From: Gaiellasilicea sp963829845
Lineage (GTDB): Bacteria > Actinomycetota > Thermoleophilia > Gaiellales > Gaiellaceae
Assembly: GCA_963829845.1 (NCBI GenBank)
Contig: CAWHKD010000004.1
Span: 1-48,014, forward strand
Reading direction: 5' to 3'
Length of the DNA stretch: 48,014 bases
Numbering within the stretch: the stretch's first letter is position 1; each line of letters begins with the position of its first letter. This document shows positions 16,909-25,267 of this stretch, in pieces. A program made the position numbers and the translations under genes. The notes beneath the pieces are model-generated. The model saw only the letters and a list, made by a program, of their open reading frames with translations. It did no database searches and had not been told where the DNA came from.

Positions 16909-17601
16909 TCACGCCGCCTCTCCATAAGCGTCGTGGTAGTTCCACCACTGGTAGGACGGCGTCTGTGGATAGCCGTCCGGCGAGTCCTCCCACTCCTCCT
17001 GGCGGCCCAGCGCCGTGATATCGAGGTAGCTCCAGGTGCTCCCCATGGCCTCGTCGCCGCGGCTGTTGACGAAGTAGGTGCGGAAGATTCGGTCGCCGTC
17101 CCGCAAGAAGGCGTTGGTGCCATGCCACTCGTCGACCCCGAAGTCAGCGTCGAAGTCGTCGCCGAGGGTGTACCAGGGAATGCTTTCCCATCCCATCCGT
17201 TCCTTCAAGCCCTGGATCTCTGCCTGGGGCGCGCGCGAGACGAAGGCGAGGGTAGTGTCGCGGGCGTTCAGGTGCGCAGGGTGTGCGACCTGGTCGGCGA
17301 CCATCGAACAGCCCACACACGCTCGCTCCGGGTACGCGCCTCCCGCGGCATAGGTGGTGACGTCCGGCGCGTAGAAGGCGCGATAGACGATCAATTGGCG
17401 ACGGCCCTCGAACAGATCGGCGAGGCTCGCGGTGCCCTTCGGGCCCTCGAATCGGTAGTTCTTCTCGACCACCATCCATGGCATCCGCCGGCGCTCGGCG
17501 GCGAGCGCGTCGCGGGCGCGGGTGAGCTCCTTCTCCTTTACCAAGAGCTTCTCGCGGGCGGCTTCCCACTCCTGCGACGAGACGATCGGCGGCTTGTTCA
17601 T
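16909..17601 (-). CDS. DUF899 family thioredoxin-like protein
   Basis: 230 residues from ATG 17601, chosen over an upstream start because GGGAG lies about seven bases before it. The N-terminal helix region (SQEWEAAREKLLVKEKELTR), PWMVVEKNYRFEGPKG, and the CVGCSMVADQV segment containing a CxxC pair are typical of DUF899. The central WHGTNAFLRDGDRIFRTYFV and C-terminal SYLDITALGRQEEWEDSPDG are also family landmarks. DUF899 proteins have a thioredoxin fold; no enzyme activity is proven. They are commonly near ArsR-type regulators, as here (17942-18514). Confidence 0.88.
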   Translation of the reverse strand: MNKPPIVSSQEWEAAREKLLVKEKELTRARDALAAERRRMPWMVVEKNYRFEGPKGTASLADLFEGRRQLIVYRAFYAPDVTTYAAGGAYPERACVGCSMVADQVAHPAHLNARDTTLAFVSRAPQAEIQGLKERMGWESIPWYTLGDDFDADFGVDEWHGTNAFLRDGDRIFRTYFVNSRGDEAMGSTWSYLDITALGRQEEWEDSPDGYPQTPSYQWWNYHDAYGEAA

Positions 17602-17941
17602 CACACGCTCCCTTCCGAGGCTTACGACATTCAACAAGGTGACATAACCTCGAGCCTGGTCGCGGACCTGCGATCACTCGCCGAGACGCGCGGCGTGCAC
17701 AAACGATGGGGTCAGGCCAGGTTTGAGCGGATCGCTCATATATCGAAGCCGCGTGTACCACCTCACTGGCAGACCTCGCCATTCGCTCGAAGTCGCACTG
17801 GCACTCCATGAGGAGTTCCTCGATTCGGCGGGACCGCTACCGCTCTTGAAGGTCGAGATCAAGCCGTAGACGTGCACTCGCCCTGATCGGCCCCCCTTGA
17901 TGGAGAGGGGATCGACGGTCCGAGTCCGTCAGACGGCGTCG
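17602..17941. other. Intergenic region with possible 3' remnant of a plus-strand gene
   Basis: No complete gene. On the plus strand a frame ending at TAG 17867-17869 encodes SLEVALALHEEFLDSAG and PLPLLKVEIKP, which reads like a genuine protein C-terminus but has no start or identifiable family. The part next to 17602 must hold the promoter of the DUF899 gene. Confidence 0.3.
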
Positions 17942-18514
17942 CTAGTTGTCGCTGCCCGGTAGGGTCGGATGGTCGGTGGGATAGACGCCGACCGCGAATC
18001 CATACACGGCGTCGCCCGACCGCGGCAGCTGGTCGAACTCCGTCACCAGCTCCGCCATCCGCTCCCAGAACTCCGATGCCTGCGCCTCCGAGATGCGGGC
18101 GTGCCGGATGAAACCCCACAGCTTCCCGTCCCAGTACGCCGCGGCCGACTCCCGTGCGGCGACCTCGAAATCGTTGAAGTCTCGGGGCAGCTCGTCGCCG
18201 TCCGGGCTCCGCTCGACGCCGACGTAGAACATCCGTGCCGTGCGGCCGTAGAACCGCTCCTCGATCGCCCGCACCCGCCGGGTCCTCACTACTTGGACCA
18301 GTCCGGCCTCGGTGAGCACCTTGACATGGTGGGCGACGGTGCTCTTCGGCCGTTCGACCGCGCCCGCCAACTCGGTCACCGTCGCCGCCCGCTCGTGGAG
18401 CAGGCCCAGGATCGTGGTGCGAAGGGGATGGCTGATTGCCTTCACCTGGGACGGCCTGCTGAGCGCGATCCGGTCGGCGAGGTCGTAGTCCGGAGGAGAA
18501 GGGTTGCGAGGCAC
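17942..18514 (-). CDS. ArsR-like winged-helix transcriptional regulator
   Basis: 190 residues. The N-terminal half is a winged helix: ISHPLRTTILGLLHERAATV, then ELAGAVERPKSTVAHHVKVL as helix-turn-helix, then TEAGLVQVVRTRRVRAIEE as wing. The C-terminal half (about residues 95-190) has an extra domain, with YWDGKLWGFIRHARISEAQA, resembling effector-binding extensions of long ArsR proteins annotated as helix-turn-helix domain 20 proteins. It is transcribed away from the dienelactone hydrolase-like gene, with about 65 bases between starts, so it probably regulates itself and that gene. The inducer is unknown. Confidence 0.85.
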   Translation of the reverse strand: MPRNPSPPDYDLADRIALSRPSQVKAISHPLRTTILGLLHERAATVTELAGAVERPKSTVAHHVKVLTEAGLVQVVRTRRVRAIEERFYGRTARMFYVGVERSPDGDELPRDFNDFEVAARESAAAYWDGKLWGFIRHARISEAQASEFWERMAELVTEFDQLPRSGDAVYGFAVGVYPTDHPTLPGSDN

Positions 18515-18580
18515 GCCCTAACAGACTAGCATTGCGGAATGTTCTAAATTATTGGATCAATGATCTTCAGGAGGCCGGAG

Positions 18581-19165
18581 ATGACCGAGGTAGTGCTGTT
18601 CCACCACATCCAGGGGTTGACCGAGGGAGTGCGATCGTTCGCCGACGAGTTGCGCCAGGCAGGGCACACCGTCCACACCCCAGATCTGTTCGACGGGCGC
18701 ACGTTCGCCACGATGGACGAGGCCTTCGCCGCCGTTCGAGAGGCTGGCGACACACTCGACGCGAAAGCGGACGCTGCCGCACAGGCGCTGCCGGCGGGGC
18801 TGGTGTATGCCGGCATTTCGTGGGGTGTCGGCGCTGCACAGCGGTTCGCCCAGACGCGCGCCGGCGCGCGTGGGGCGCTGCTCTATGAAGCCTGCTTCCC
18901 GATCACCGGCGAATACGCCTTCGGCCCGTGGCCCAGCGATCTGCCCGTTCAAATCCACGGCAAGGCGGACGACGAGTTCTTCGCACGCGAAGGCGACATC
19001 GACGCTGCCCGCGAACTGGTCGCCCTGATCGGGCCTGACCATGCGGAACTGTTCGTCTACCCCGGCGACGAGCACCTCTTCATCGACTCCTCACTTCCCA
19101 CCTACGACGCCGATGCGACGGCACTCGTGACGCAGCGCACTCTCCACTTCCTCTCCGTGCTGTGA
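18581..19165 (+). CDS. Dienelactone hydrolase family protein
   Basis: 194 residues. The start at ATG 18581 is supported by a strong AGGAGG six bases upstream; an ATG at 18560 lies before that site and is rejected. The alpha/beta hydrolase fold is seen in VVLFHHIQGLTEGV, the nucleophile elbow YAGISWGVGAAQR, and the histidine in YPGDEHLFID. The nucleophile is serine in G-I-S-W-G rather than the cysteine of classical dienelactone hydrolases, so it may act as an esterase. Divergent from the ArsR gene and followed by a DHFR-like gene about 100 bases later. Substrate unknown. Confidence 0.85.
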   Translation: MTEVVLFHHIQGLTEGVRSFADELRQAGHTVHTPDLFDGRTFATMDEAFAAVREAGDTLDAKADAAAQALPAGLVYAGISWGVGAAQRFAQTRAGARGALLYEACFPITGEYAFGPWPSDLPVQIHGKADDEFFAREGDIDAARELVALIGPDHAELFVYPGDEHLFIDSSLPTYDADATALVTQRTLHFLSVL

Positions 19166-19271
19166 CCGGGACACGCTGAACCTCGATCCGCCGCAGCATG
19201 CGACGATACGTTTCCGGCTCCCGGTCGGTCTCTGCTGGCGTGAGTACAGCTGCAGAAGGAAGGAGAGCCCG

Positions 19272-19850
19272 ATGTCAAGCCTGATGGTGGACTTCATCAT
19301 CTCACTCGACGGTTACGGGGCCGCTGAGGGCTGGCCCGGCTTCTGGGGTCTGGAGGGGCCTGAGTATCTCGCCTGGCTCGAGGAGGACGGCGGAATTGAG
19401 CACACCGCCCTTATGGGTGCGACGACGTACCGACTGATGTCCGGGTTCGCCGCCGAGATGCCCGACGATCCCGGCCTCGCTGCATTGACCGCGATGCCCA
19501 AGGTGGCGTTCTCCTCCACCTTGCAGGCACCACTGTCGTGGCCAAATACCGAGTTGGTCGACGGCGACCCAGTCGAGGCTGTGCAGAACATGAAGCGGCG
19601 CGACTCGCGACCCCTGCGCACCATCGGAAGCCTCACCCTATGCCGGTCGCTTCTCGAAGCCGGCGTGGTGGACCGCTTCCGTGTGGTCGTCTTCCCAGTC
19701 ATCACCGGCGCCACCGGGAAAGACCGCATCTTCGACGGGTATCCCGACATCGCCCTCGACTTGGTCGAGAGCCGCACGTTCGACGGTCGGCTCCAGTTGC
19801 TCGAGTACGTTCCCACGGTGCTCGATGGGCCGCCTGGCGTCGGCAACTGA
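19272..19850 (+). CDS. Dihydrofolate reductase / RibD C-terminal-like protein
   Basis: 192 residues from ATG 19272, preceded by AAGGAGAG. The sequence shows the RibD_C/DHFR-like fold: DFIISLDGYGAAEGWPG at the N-terminus, LMGATTYRLMSGFA, then RTIGSLTLCRSLLEAG and VFPVITGATGKDRIFDG. These proteins resemble the reductase domain of riboflavin biosynthesis and dihydrofolate reductase, but stand-alone versions such as this are usually of unknown substrate and bind NADPH. It is a single gene between the hydrolase and a convergent HxlR gene. Not a housekeeping DHFR. Confidence 0.87.
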   Translation: MSSLMVDFIISLDGYGAAEGWPGFWGLEGPEYLAWLEEDGGIEHTALMGATTYRLMSGFAAEMPDDPGLAALTAMPKVAFSSTLQAPLSWPNTELVDGDPVEAVQNMKRRDSRPLRTIGSLTLCRSLLEAGVVDRFRVVVFPVITGATGKDRIFDGYPDIALDLVESRTFDGRLQLLEYVPTVLDGPPGVGN

Positions 19851-19872
19851 ATCAGGGGACGACGACTCGCGT

Positions 19873-20640
19873 TCAACGCTGTCCGCGCTTTCGGTGGCCA
19901 CGGCGCGTTTCCGCGATCCTCACGCTGTCCAAGGTCCCCAGCCGCGACGCCGCTGTGCGGCGCTGCTCGGCCGAGCGGCTGGCGGGGGCGAACGCGCTCC
20001 AGGCAAACCAGCGACCAATGCCGCGCTGGAGCGCACGCGGGCCGCTCATCGTCAGCTGTTGCGTCCGCATCGCGTCGCCGAGCCCCGCTCTTCCCAGATA
20101 GACGCGATAGAGGGTGGCGGTGTCGACGCTGAGCTTGAGGTCGATGTCGAACCCGGGATGCTGCAGGCACACCGATACCTCCGAGGGCTCGAGCACCATC
20201 CAGTAGCGCTTGGCCGGATCGCGAAAGTCGAATTGGAGCACGGTTCGGCCGAGGGGAAGCTGCTCGCGATGCACGTGGCGGGCCATCCAGACGATCAAGA
20301 GGTCAGGGTCCAGCTCCTCGGGGCGGGGATCGGTGAACGACCAGGTCGCCCCCCACTCCCCGATCGCCTGCACAACTGGCTCGAGGTCGCGGCCGGCAAG
20401 GGTCAGCTGGTACTCGAGCGTCCTGCCATTGGGCCCGGTTCGCCTCGCGACGACCTCGGTCCGCTCCAGCGAGCGCAGGCGGTCAGTCAAGACCGAGCGC
20501 GAGATCCCCGGCAGGCCGCGCTGAAGCTCGTTGAAGCCTTTGGCGCCACCGAGCATCTCGCGCACGATCAAGAGCGTCCAGCGGTCGCCGAGGATCTCGC
20601 TTGCCTTGGCGATCGGGCAGTACTGCGCGTAGCTGCGCAT
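19873..20640 (-). CDS. HxlR-family transcriptional regulator with C-terminal SCP2-like domain
   Basis: 255 residues. Residues about 1-100 form the HxlR winged helix: CPIAKASEILGDRWTLLIVR, MLGGAKGFNELQRGLPGISR, SVLTDRLRSLER, and a wing with GRTLEYQLTLAGRDLEPVVQ. Cys8 sits at the position often used for electrophile or redox sensing in this family. The C-terminal half (from about 110) looks like the SCP2/DUF-type ligand domain found in long actinobacterial HxlR proteins. Divergent from the flavin oxidase at 20818, with three operator-like repeats between them, so it likely controls that gene and itself. Confidence 0.87.
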   Translation of the reverse strand: MRSYAQYCPIAKASEILGDRWTLLIVREMLGGAKGFNELQRGLPGISRSVLTDRLRSLERTEVVARRTGPNGRTLEYQLTLAGRDLEPVVQAIGEWGATWSFTDPRPEELDPDLLIVWMARHVHREQLPLGRTVLQFDFRDPAKRYWMVLEPSEVSVCLQHPGFDIDLKLSVDTATLYRVYLGRAGLGDAMRTQQLTMSGPRALQRGIGRWFAWSAFAPASRSAEQRRTAASRLGTLDSVRIAETRRGHRKRGQR

Positions 20641-20673
20641 CGCGCTACCATGCTAGCCCGCAGTTCGTCGCAG

Positions 20674-20724
20674 GTTCGAAATCCGAACTGGTTGGTTCGA
20701 AATCCGAACCGGTTGATTCGAATC
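20674..20724. promoter_or_regulatory. Triple operator array with exact 21-bp spacing between hxlR and flavin oxidase
   Basis: GTTCG-AAATC-CGAAC occurs twice, at 20674-20688 and 20695-20709. Each copy is an inverted repeat and the copies start 21 bp apart. A third, shorter palindrome GATTCGAATC at 20715-20724 keeps the phase: the TTCG cores start at 20675, 20696 and 20717. Two helical turns per repeat would place dimers on one DNA face, as expected for cooperative HxlR binding. Confidence 0.7.
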
Positions 20725-20817
20725 TCGGTCTAGCCGCACAGGCCGCGCGGGTCCACCGTGGGGACATGCCACCGAGACGACAACGCCCGACTGGGCGACG
20801 AGCAACGGAGGACGACC

Positions 20818-22225
20818 ATGAGTGCTATCCGGACATCGCCGCGCGAGGCAGATGGGCTCGACGAGTTGGGGCGCGCGCTGCGCGGCGAGCTGCTGCTGCC
20901 GACGAGCGTCGGCTACGACGCCGGCCGCAGGATCTGGAACGGCGCGATCGACCGCCGGCCGGCCGGCATCGCGCGCTGCGCCGGCGTCGCCGACGTGGTC
21001 GCGGCCGTTCGCCACGCGCGCGAGCGCGATCTGCTCGTCTCGGTGCGCTCCGGTGGCCACGGGGTCGGCGGGCATGCGCTCTGCGACGGCGGGCTCGTGA
21101 TCGACCTGTCGCCGATGAAAGGCATTCACGTCGACCCGCAAGCCAGGACGGCGCGCGCCGAAGCGGGCGTGTTGTGGGGCGAGCTCGACCGCGAGACCCA
21201 GCTCTTCGGGCTTGCGACGGTGGGTGGAATCGTGAGCCACACGGGCGTTTCGGGTCTGACCTTGGGGGGCGGAATCGGCTGGTTGATGCGGAAGTACGGG
21301 GCGACGGTCGACAACCTGCTCTCCGTCGACCTCGTCACGGCGGATGGCGAGCTGGTCGCCGCCAGCGAGAACGAGAACCCCAATCTGTTCTGGGGAGTGC
21401 GCGGCGGCGGCGGTAACTTCGGCATCGTCACGTCGTTCGAGTACCGCCTGCATCCGGTCGGGCCGACCGTGCTCGCCGGGCCGATCTTCCACTCGCTCGA
21501 AGCCGCGCCGGAAGTACTGCGGTTCTATCGCGAGCTCGCAGCCGCCGCGCCGGACGAGCTCACGACGATCATCGAGCTCGAGCTCGCGCCGCCGCTGCCG
21601 TTCCTGCCCGAGGACGTGCACGGCAAGCCGATCGTCATGGTGGGCGCGTGCTACGCCGGGGCGCCTGAGGACGGAGCCGAGGTCGTCCGTCCGCTGAAAG
21701 AGTTCGGCAGCCCGATCGTCGATCGGCTCGAGCCCAAGCCGTACGTGGCGCTGCAGTCGATGTTCGACCCGTTGGTGCCGCACGGCTGGCACCGCTACTG
21801 GAAGTCCGTCGAGCTGCCGACGCTCACCGACGGGGCGATCGAGACGCTCATCGACCACACCTCGCGGATCACGTCGCCACGCTCATACACCATCATCCTT
21901 CAGCTCGGCGGGGCGCTCGGCCGCGTGGCCAGAGGACGCGACCGCCTTCGGCCAGCGGGACGCCACGCACAACGTCGTCATCAACGCCGTCTGGACCGAA
22001 GACGACCCCGACGCAGACCGGCACATCGCCTGGGCGCGCGACTTCTTCGACGCCATGCAGCCCCACGCGCGCGACCGCGTCTACGTCAACTTCCTCGGCG
22101 ACGAGGGACCCGACCGCGTTCGGCAGGCCTACGGCGCCGCGAAGTACGACCGGCTGGTCGAGCTCAAACGCACGTACGACCCCGCGAACTTCTTCCGCCT
22201 CAACCAGAACATCCCGCCGCAGTAG
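20818..22225 (+). pseudogene. Berberine-bridge-type FAD-linked oxidase, single frameshift near 21931
   Basis: The start ATG 20818 has GGAGG six bases upstream. The first frame encodes the FAD-binding part: SVRSGGHGVGGHA with His81 as covalent flavin attachment site, SGLTLGGGIGWLMRKYG, and VRGGGGNFGIVTSFEYRLHP. The usual cysteine of bicovalent members is replaced (GIVSHTGVSG), so attachment is through His only. Near 21931 one extra base shifts the frame. The conserved C-terminal BBE segment continues in the other frame, through RVYVNFLGDEGPDRVRQAYG to YDPANFFRLNQNIPPQ and a stop at 22225. Both parts look fully conserved, so an assembly or read error is as likely as a recent mutation. Such oxidases act on sugars, alkaloids or polyketides; the substrate is unknown. 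Probably controlled by the divergent HxlR regulator. Confidence 0.8.
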
Positions 22226-22238
22226 CACTCGCTGACGG

Positions 22239-22272
22239 CCGGGCGGGCCGGCGTCGGTGCCGGCCCGCCCGG
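22239..22272. terminator. Strong bidirectional hairpin between convergent genes
   Basis: Perfect 14-bp arms CCGGGCGGGCCGGC and GCCGGCCCGCCCGG enclose a 6-base loop (GTCGGT). It lies between the flavin oxidase stop (22225) and the stop of the convergent CHRD gene (22287). There is no T run, as is common for terminators in GC-rich actinobacteria. Confidence 0.75.
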
Positions 22273-22286
22273 GAGATCAGGATCGC

Positions 22287-22736
22287 CTACTTGCTGAGCT
22301 GACCGCGGACGGCTCCTGCCGGGAACTGACTCGTGTGGACGTTGACGTAGTAGTTCTCCGGGTTCTTCATGATCGCCATGATCAGTTCGAAGTTCGACTG
22401 TACGCAGCCGCTGCTCGTTCCGTCGGCACCAGGCGCGGCCAGGCCGACGACGACGGGTCCGGCCACACCGGCGGGGCCGACATGAATGTGCGCCGCGGCC
22501 GCCGGCAGCGTGATGTTCGAGGCCGAGAGCTCGAAGCAGATCTGCTCTGTGCCCGGATTGAGCCGGAGCGAGGCCGTGCCGCTGCCGTCCGGGTCGCCCG
22601 GTCCAGGCACTTCCTCAGCCCCGGTCAACGTCGTCGCGAACGGCCGGCCCCCGTCGTCCGCGAACGCGCCGGCGCTGAGCGCCAGTACGGCCACGACTCC
22701 GACAGCGAGCAGGACGAGAATCCTGAGATTCCGCAT
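22287..22736 (-). CDS. Secreted CHRD-domain protein
   Basis: 149 residues from ATG 22736, with GGGGAG about seven bases before it. The N-terminus is a signal peptide (MRNLRILVLLAVGVVAVLAL ending ALSAGAFA). The mature part contains the CHRD pattern: FATTLTGAEEVPGPGDPDG, GSGTASLRLNPGTEQICFEL, AHIHVGPAGVAGPVVVGL and NYYVNVHTSQFPAGAVRGQL. The CHRD domain is named after chordin; in bacteria these proteins are extracytoplasmic and of unknown role. Single gene, ended by the hairpin at 22239-22272. Confidence 0.9.
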   Translation of the reverse strand: MRNLRILVLLAVGVVAVLALSAGAFADDGGRPFATTLTGAEEVPGPGDPDGSGTASLRLNPGTEQICFELSASNITLPAAAAHIHVGPAGVAGPVVVGLAAPGADGTSSGCVQSNFELIMAIMKNPENYYVNVHTSQFPAGAVRGQLSK

Positions 22737-22856
22737 GTGATCTCCCCTTCGCCGCAAGTTGAGACCGTCGCGCACGCTCAGCGAACGACGGTCATCGTCA
22801 TGCACGAGCTTACGCAGCTTCGGAGCGCAAGTACAAGATTTGCGCAGCCGATGTCG

Positions 22857-23393
22857 TCATGGAAGCCAACCCTCGCGGTACGCCGACCGCTCCTCCGGCC
22901 CGAACCGGCTGTAGGCCTCGTCCGGATTCGACGTCTCCTCGAGCACGCTCGCACCGTGCTTCGCCGCCACCTCGTGCACGGCGTAGACGACCTCGAAGCC
23001 GCCCGCTCGGCTGCCGGCCATGACGAGCACGCACGGCCTGTCACCGGCGCCGACGAAGGTGTGCTTCGTCCACGGCGGGCAGTGGACGAAGTCCCAAGCC
23101 TTCAGGGGGCGCTCCTCACCTTCGATCACGAGCACACACTCACCGGAGACGACGAGGAAGTCCTCCTGCCCCCGCTCGCCGTGGTACAGGCCGCGCTGAC
23201 CGGGCGAGAGAATCTGGATGCGGAAGCCGAGGCCGGTCCACTCCTGCTTCCCCTCGAAGTCCGTGTCCCGCCCGCGCTCCTCGCTTCGGATCCACGTGGC
23301 GTCGCGCGCGTTGAGCACGAACCAGCCGTCGGTCTCTGGGACGAGCCCGAAACTGGTCTGCTTCAGCTGAGCCTCGGGAACGGGGTTGGTCAC
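22857..23393 (-). CDS. Cupin-domain protein
   Basis: 178 residues from GTG 23393, which overlaps the TGA of the PIN-domain gene upstream. The cupin barrel is visible as GLYHGERGQEDFLVVSGECV and VIEGEERPLKAWDFVHCPPW, followed by TKHTFVGAGDRPCVLVMAGS. The two histidine/glutamate sets expected for a metal site are present. The N-terminal region (VLNARDATWIRSEERGRDTD) contains an extra strand segment common in this group. Function unknown. Translational coupling to a PIN-domain gene is odd and may be accidental packing. Confidence 0.8.
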   Translation of the reverse strand: MTNPVPEAQLKQTSFGLVPETDGWFVLNARDATWIRSEERGRDTDFEGKQEWTGLGFRIQILSPGQRGLYHGERGQEDFLVVSGECVLVIEGEERPLKAWDFVHCPPWTKHTFVGAGDRPCVLVMAGSRAGGFEVVYAVHEVAAKHGASVLEETSNPDEAYSRFGPEERSAYREGWLP

Positions 23394-23809
23394 TGGCGCA
23401 GCGCGTCGATCGACGCGGTCGTGACGATGCCTTCGACCCTGCGCGCCAGCTTCGAATCCAGAGTCACGAGCGCGTCCGCCTGCAGCTGCGTCAGCGCGAC
23501 GTACTCGGCGTCGTAGGTCGAGGCCCAACCCAGCTGTTCTGCCAGATCCCAGGCCCGGCGACGGAGGACGGCGTCGCCGAGAAGCCTGATCGGCAGCCGC
23601 TGGATGCGGGCGAGTTGCTCGCGCGCGGTATCGGCGGGGAGCTCGCCCCGGTGAACCGCCTCGTGCAGGGTCGACAGCGTCTGCGAACGGAGGAGGGTCG
23701 GGGCGAGTAGCTCGTGCTCGCCCGAGACCTCGGTCCCGTCGCTCGCCAGCTCGAGCACCGCGGCGGCGTCGACCACGAACCGCGTCAGCGGAGGTCCCCA
23801 GAGAGCCAC
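23390..23809 (-). CDS. PIN-domain ribonuclease-like protein (VapC type), no antitoxin seen
   Basis: 139 residues. The PIN fold is marked by FVVDAAAVLEL with Asp14, the middle segment LLAPTLLRSQTLSTL, TYDAEYVALTQLQADALVTL with its aspartates, and a last aspartate in TLDSKLARR. The middle glutamate of many PIN domains is a glutamine here (RSQTLS), which occurs in one actinobacterial subgroup. PIN proteins cut RNA with Mg or Mn. The usual small antitoxin gene just upstream is missing; the neighbouring start on the other side belongs to a divergent GNAT gene. The start is taken at GTG 23809 because the nearby ATG is out of frame. Confidence 0.8.
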   Translation of the reverse strand: MALWGPPLTRFVVDAAAVLELASDGTEVSGEHELLAPTLLRSQTLSTLHEAVHRGELPADTAREQLARIQRLPIRLLGDAVLRRRAWDLAEQLGWASTYDAEYVALTQLQADALVTLDSKLARRVEGIVTTASIDALRQ

Positions 23810-23844
23810 TCCATGCCCGGATCCTAATCGCGTACGTTGCCTGC

Positions 23845-24456
23845 ATGACCGATACGGCGACGGTCACGGTCGTTCCCGCCAACGAGGCGAGCTGGAGGGA
23901 TCTCCAGGCCGTGCTCGGCACGCGCGGTGATCCGTCCAGGTGCCAGTGCCAGCGGTACAAGATGCAGCCCGGAGAGTCCTGGGCCTCCGTCGGCGCCGAG
24001 GAGCTCTCCTTCCGGTTCCGGAAGCAGACCGACTGCGAGCGCCCCAAGTCGGGCACGACGAGCGGCCTCGTCGCCTACCTCGACGGAGAGCCCGTCGGCT
24101 GGTGCGCGGTCGAGCCGCGCTCCGCGTACCCGCGCCTGCTGCTCAAGACCCGCGTCCCGTGGGAAGGCCGGGCGGAGGACAAGACCGACGACACCGTCTG
24201 GGCCGTCACCTGCTTCGTCACACGCGCGGGTTTCCGACGCCGCGGCATCAGCCGCGCGCTCGCCCGCGCCGCCGTCGATTTCGCCCGGGATCGAGGCGCT
24301 CGCGCCCTCGAGGGCTATCCGATGATCGAGGAACCTGCACAGGGATGGCTCCTGGGAGAGCTCCACGTCGGCAGCCGCAGCGTCTTCGCCGACGCCGGCT
24401 TCACCGAGGTCAGCCGGCCGACCGTTCGCCGCGTCGTGATGCGGATCGACTTCTAG
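23845..24456 (+). CDS. GNAT family N-acetyltransferase
   Basis: 203 residues. The acetyl-CoA-binding region is VTCFVTRAGFRRRGISRALA (motif A, R-x-x-G-x-x-R/G type), followed by ARAAVDFARDRGARALEGYP. The N-terminal CQCQRYKM and C-terminal VFADAGFTEVSRPTVRRVVM are typical of a GNAT group found in actinobacteria whose substrates are unknown. Single gene starting 36 bases from the divergent PIN gene. Confidence 0.85.
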   Translation: MTDTATVTVVPANEASWRDLQAVLGTRGDPSRCQCQRYKMQPGESWASVGAEELSFRFRKQTDCERPKSGTTSGLVAYLDGEPVGWCAVEPRSAYPRLLLKTRVPWEGRAEDKTDDTVWAVTCFVTRAGFRRRGISRALARAAVDFARDRGARALEGYPMIEEPAQGWLLGELHVGSRSVFADAGFTEVSRPTVRRVVMRIDF

Positions 24457-24482
24457 ACACGCGGACGACGCGTTTGGGTCGA

Positions 24483-24500
24483 CAGGACCATTACGTCCTG
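24483..24500. promoter_or_regulatory. Palindrome upstream of the Nudix gene
   Basis: CAGGAC-CATTAC-GTCCTG has perfect 6-bp arms and ends 15 bases before the GTG at 24515. A TAGGGT hexamer follows at 24502-24507 and could be a -10 box, so the transcript would be leaderless or nearly so. The protein encoded next has an NrtR-like layout and could bind here itself. Confidence 0.5.
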
Positions 24501-24514
24501 ATAGGGTAAGAGTC

Positions 24515-25267
24515 GTGACGACACAAACCTCTCAACCGGACTACGACCCCGCACACTTCCCCGCGTTCGCAGTCACTGTCGACGTGGTCATCCTGACGAT
24601 GTCCGACAGCCGCCTGCACGTCCTGCTCGTGCAGCGCGGAGTCCCGCCGTTCGAGGGGATGTGGGCGATTCCGGGCGGCTTCAAGCGCCCGGCGGAGACT
24701 CTGGACGAAGCGGCACAGCGCGAGCTGGCCGAGGAGACCGGCGTCGACGCCAGCGGCCTACTGACCCAGTTCGGCGCCTACGGCGATCCCGGGCGGGACC
24801 CGCGGATGAATGTCGTCACGGTCGGGTACCTCGCCGTGCTCCGGGCGGTCGACGGTGTGGTCGCGGGGACGGATGCGGCGGGCGCCGCCCTCGTGCCGGT
24901 CGCCGACGCGCTGGAGGGGAAGATCGAGCTCGCGTTCGATCACGACCGGATCGTGCGCGACGCGGTCGAGCGCGTTCGCGTCGACCTCGAGCTCCGAGGC
25001 ATCGCGACAGCGTTCGTCGGGGCGACGTTCACACTCGCCGAGCTGCGGGCCGTGTACGAGGCCGTCTGGGGCGTGCAGCTCGACAGCGCCAACTTCCGGC
25101 GCAGCCTCCTCTCGGACGGCGGCTGGGTGATACCGACGGGGCGCCGGGCCCAGCCCGGCTCGGCGGGCGGCAAGCCTGCGGAGCTCTTCCGCGCCGGGCG
25201 GATGTGGAGGCACGGGGGACCGATCCGGCACCCGCACGCCGGTGAGACGAGAGAGGGGCGAGAGTGA
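24515..25267 (+). CDS. Nudix hydrolase with C-terminal winged-helix domain (NrtR-like)
   Basis: 250 residues. The Nudix box is complete: G55, E61, R69, E70, E73 and E74 lie in GGFKRPAETLDEA and QRELAEETGV, so catalysis is likely, e.g. on ADP-ribose or a related nucleotide. The C-terminal part (FVGATFTLAELRAVYEAVWG, then DSANFRRSLL and IPTGRRAQPG) matches the winged-helix domain of NrtR-type regulators of NAD metabolism. In true NrtR repressors the Nudix box is often degenerate; here it is intact, so the protein may be both enzyme and regulator or just enzyme. A palindrome precedes the gene. The stop overlaps the start of the next gene (GTGA). Confidence 0.87.
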   Translation: MTTQTSQPDYDPAHFPAFAVTVDVVILTMSDSRLHVLLVQRGVPPFEGMWAIPGGFKRPAETLDEAAQRELAEETGVDASGLLTQFGAYGDPGRDPRMNVVTVGYLAVLRAVDGVVAGTDAAGAALVPVADALEGKIELAFDHDRIVRDAVERVRVDLELRGIATAFVGATFTLAELRAVYEAVWGVQLDSANFRRSLLSDGGWVIPTGRRAQPGSAGGKPAELFRAGRMWRHGGPIRHPHAGETREGRE

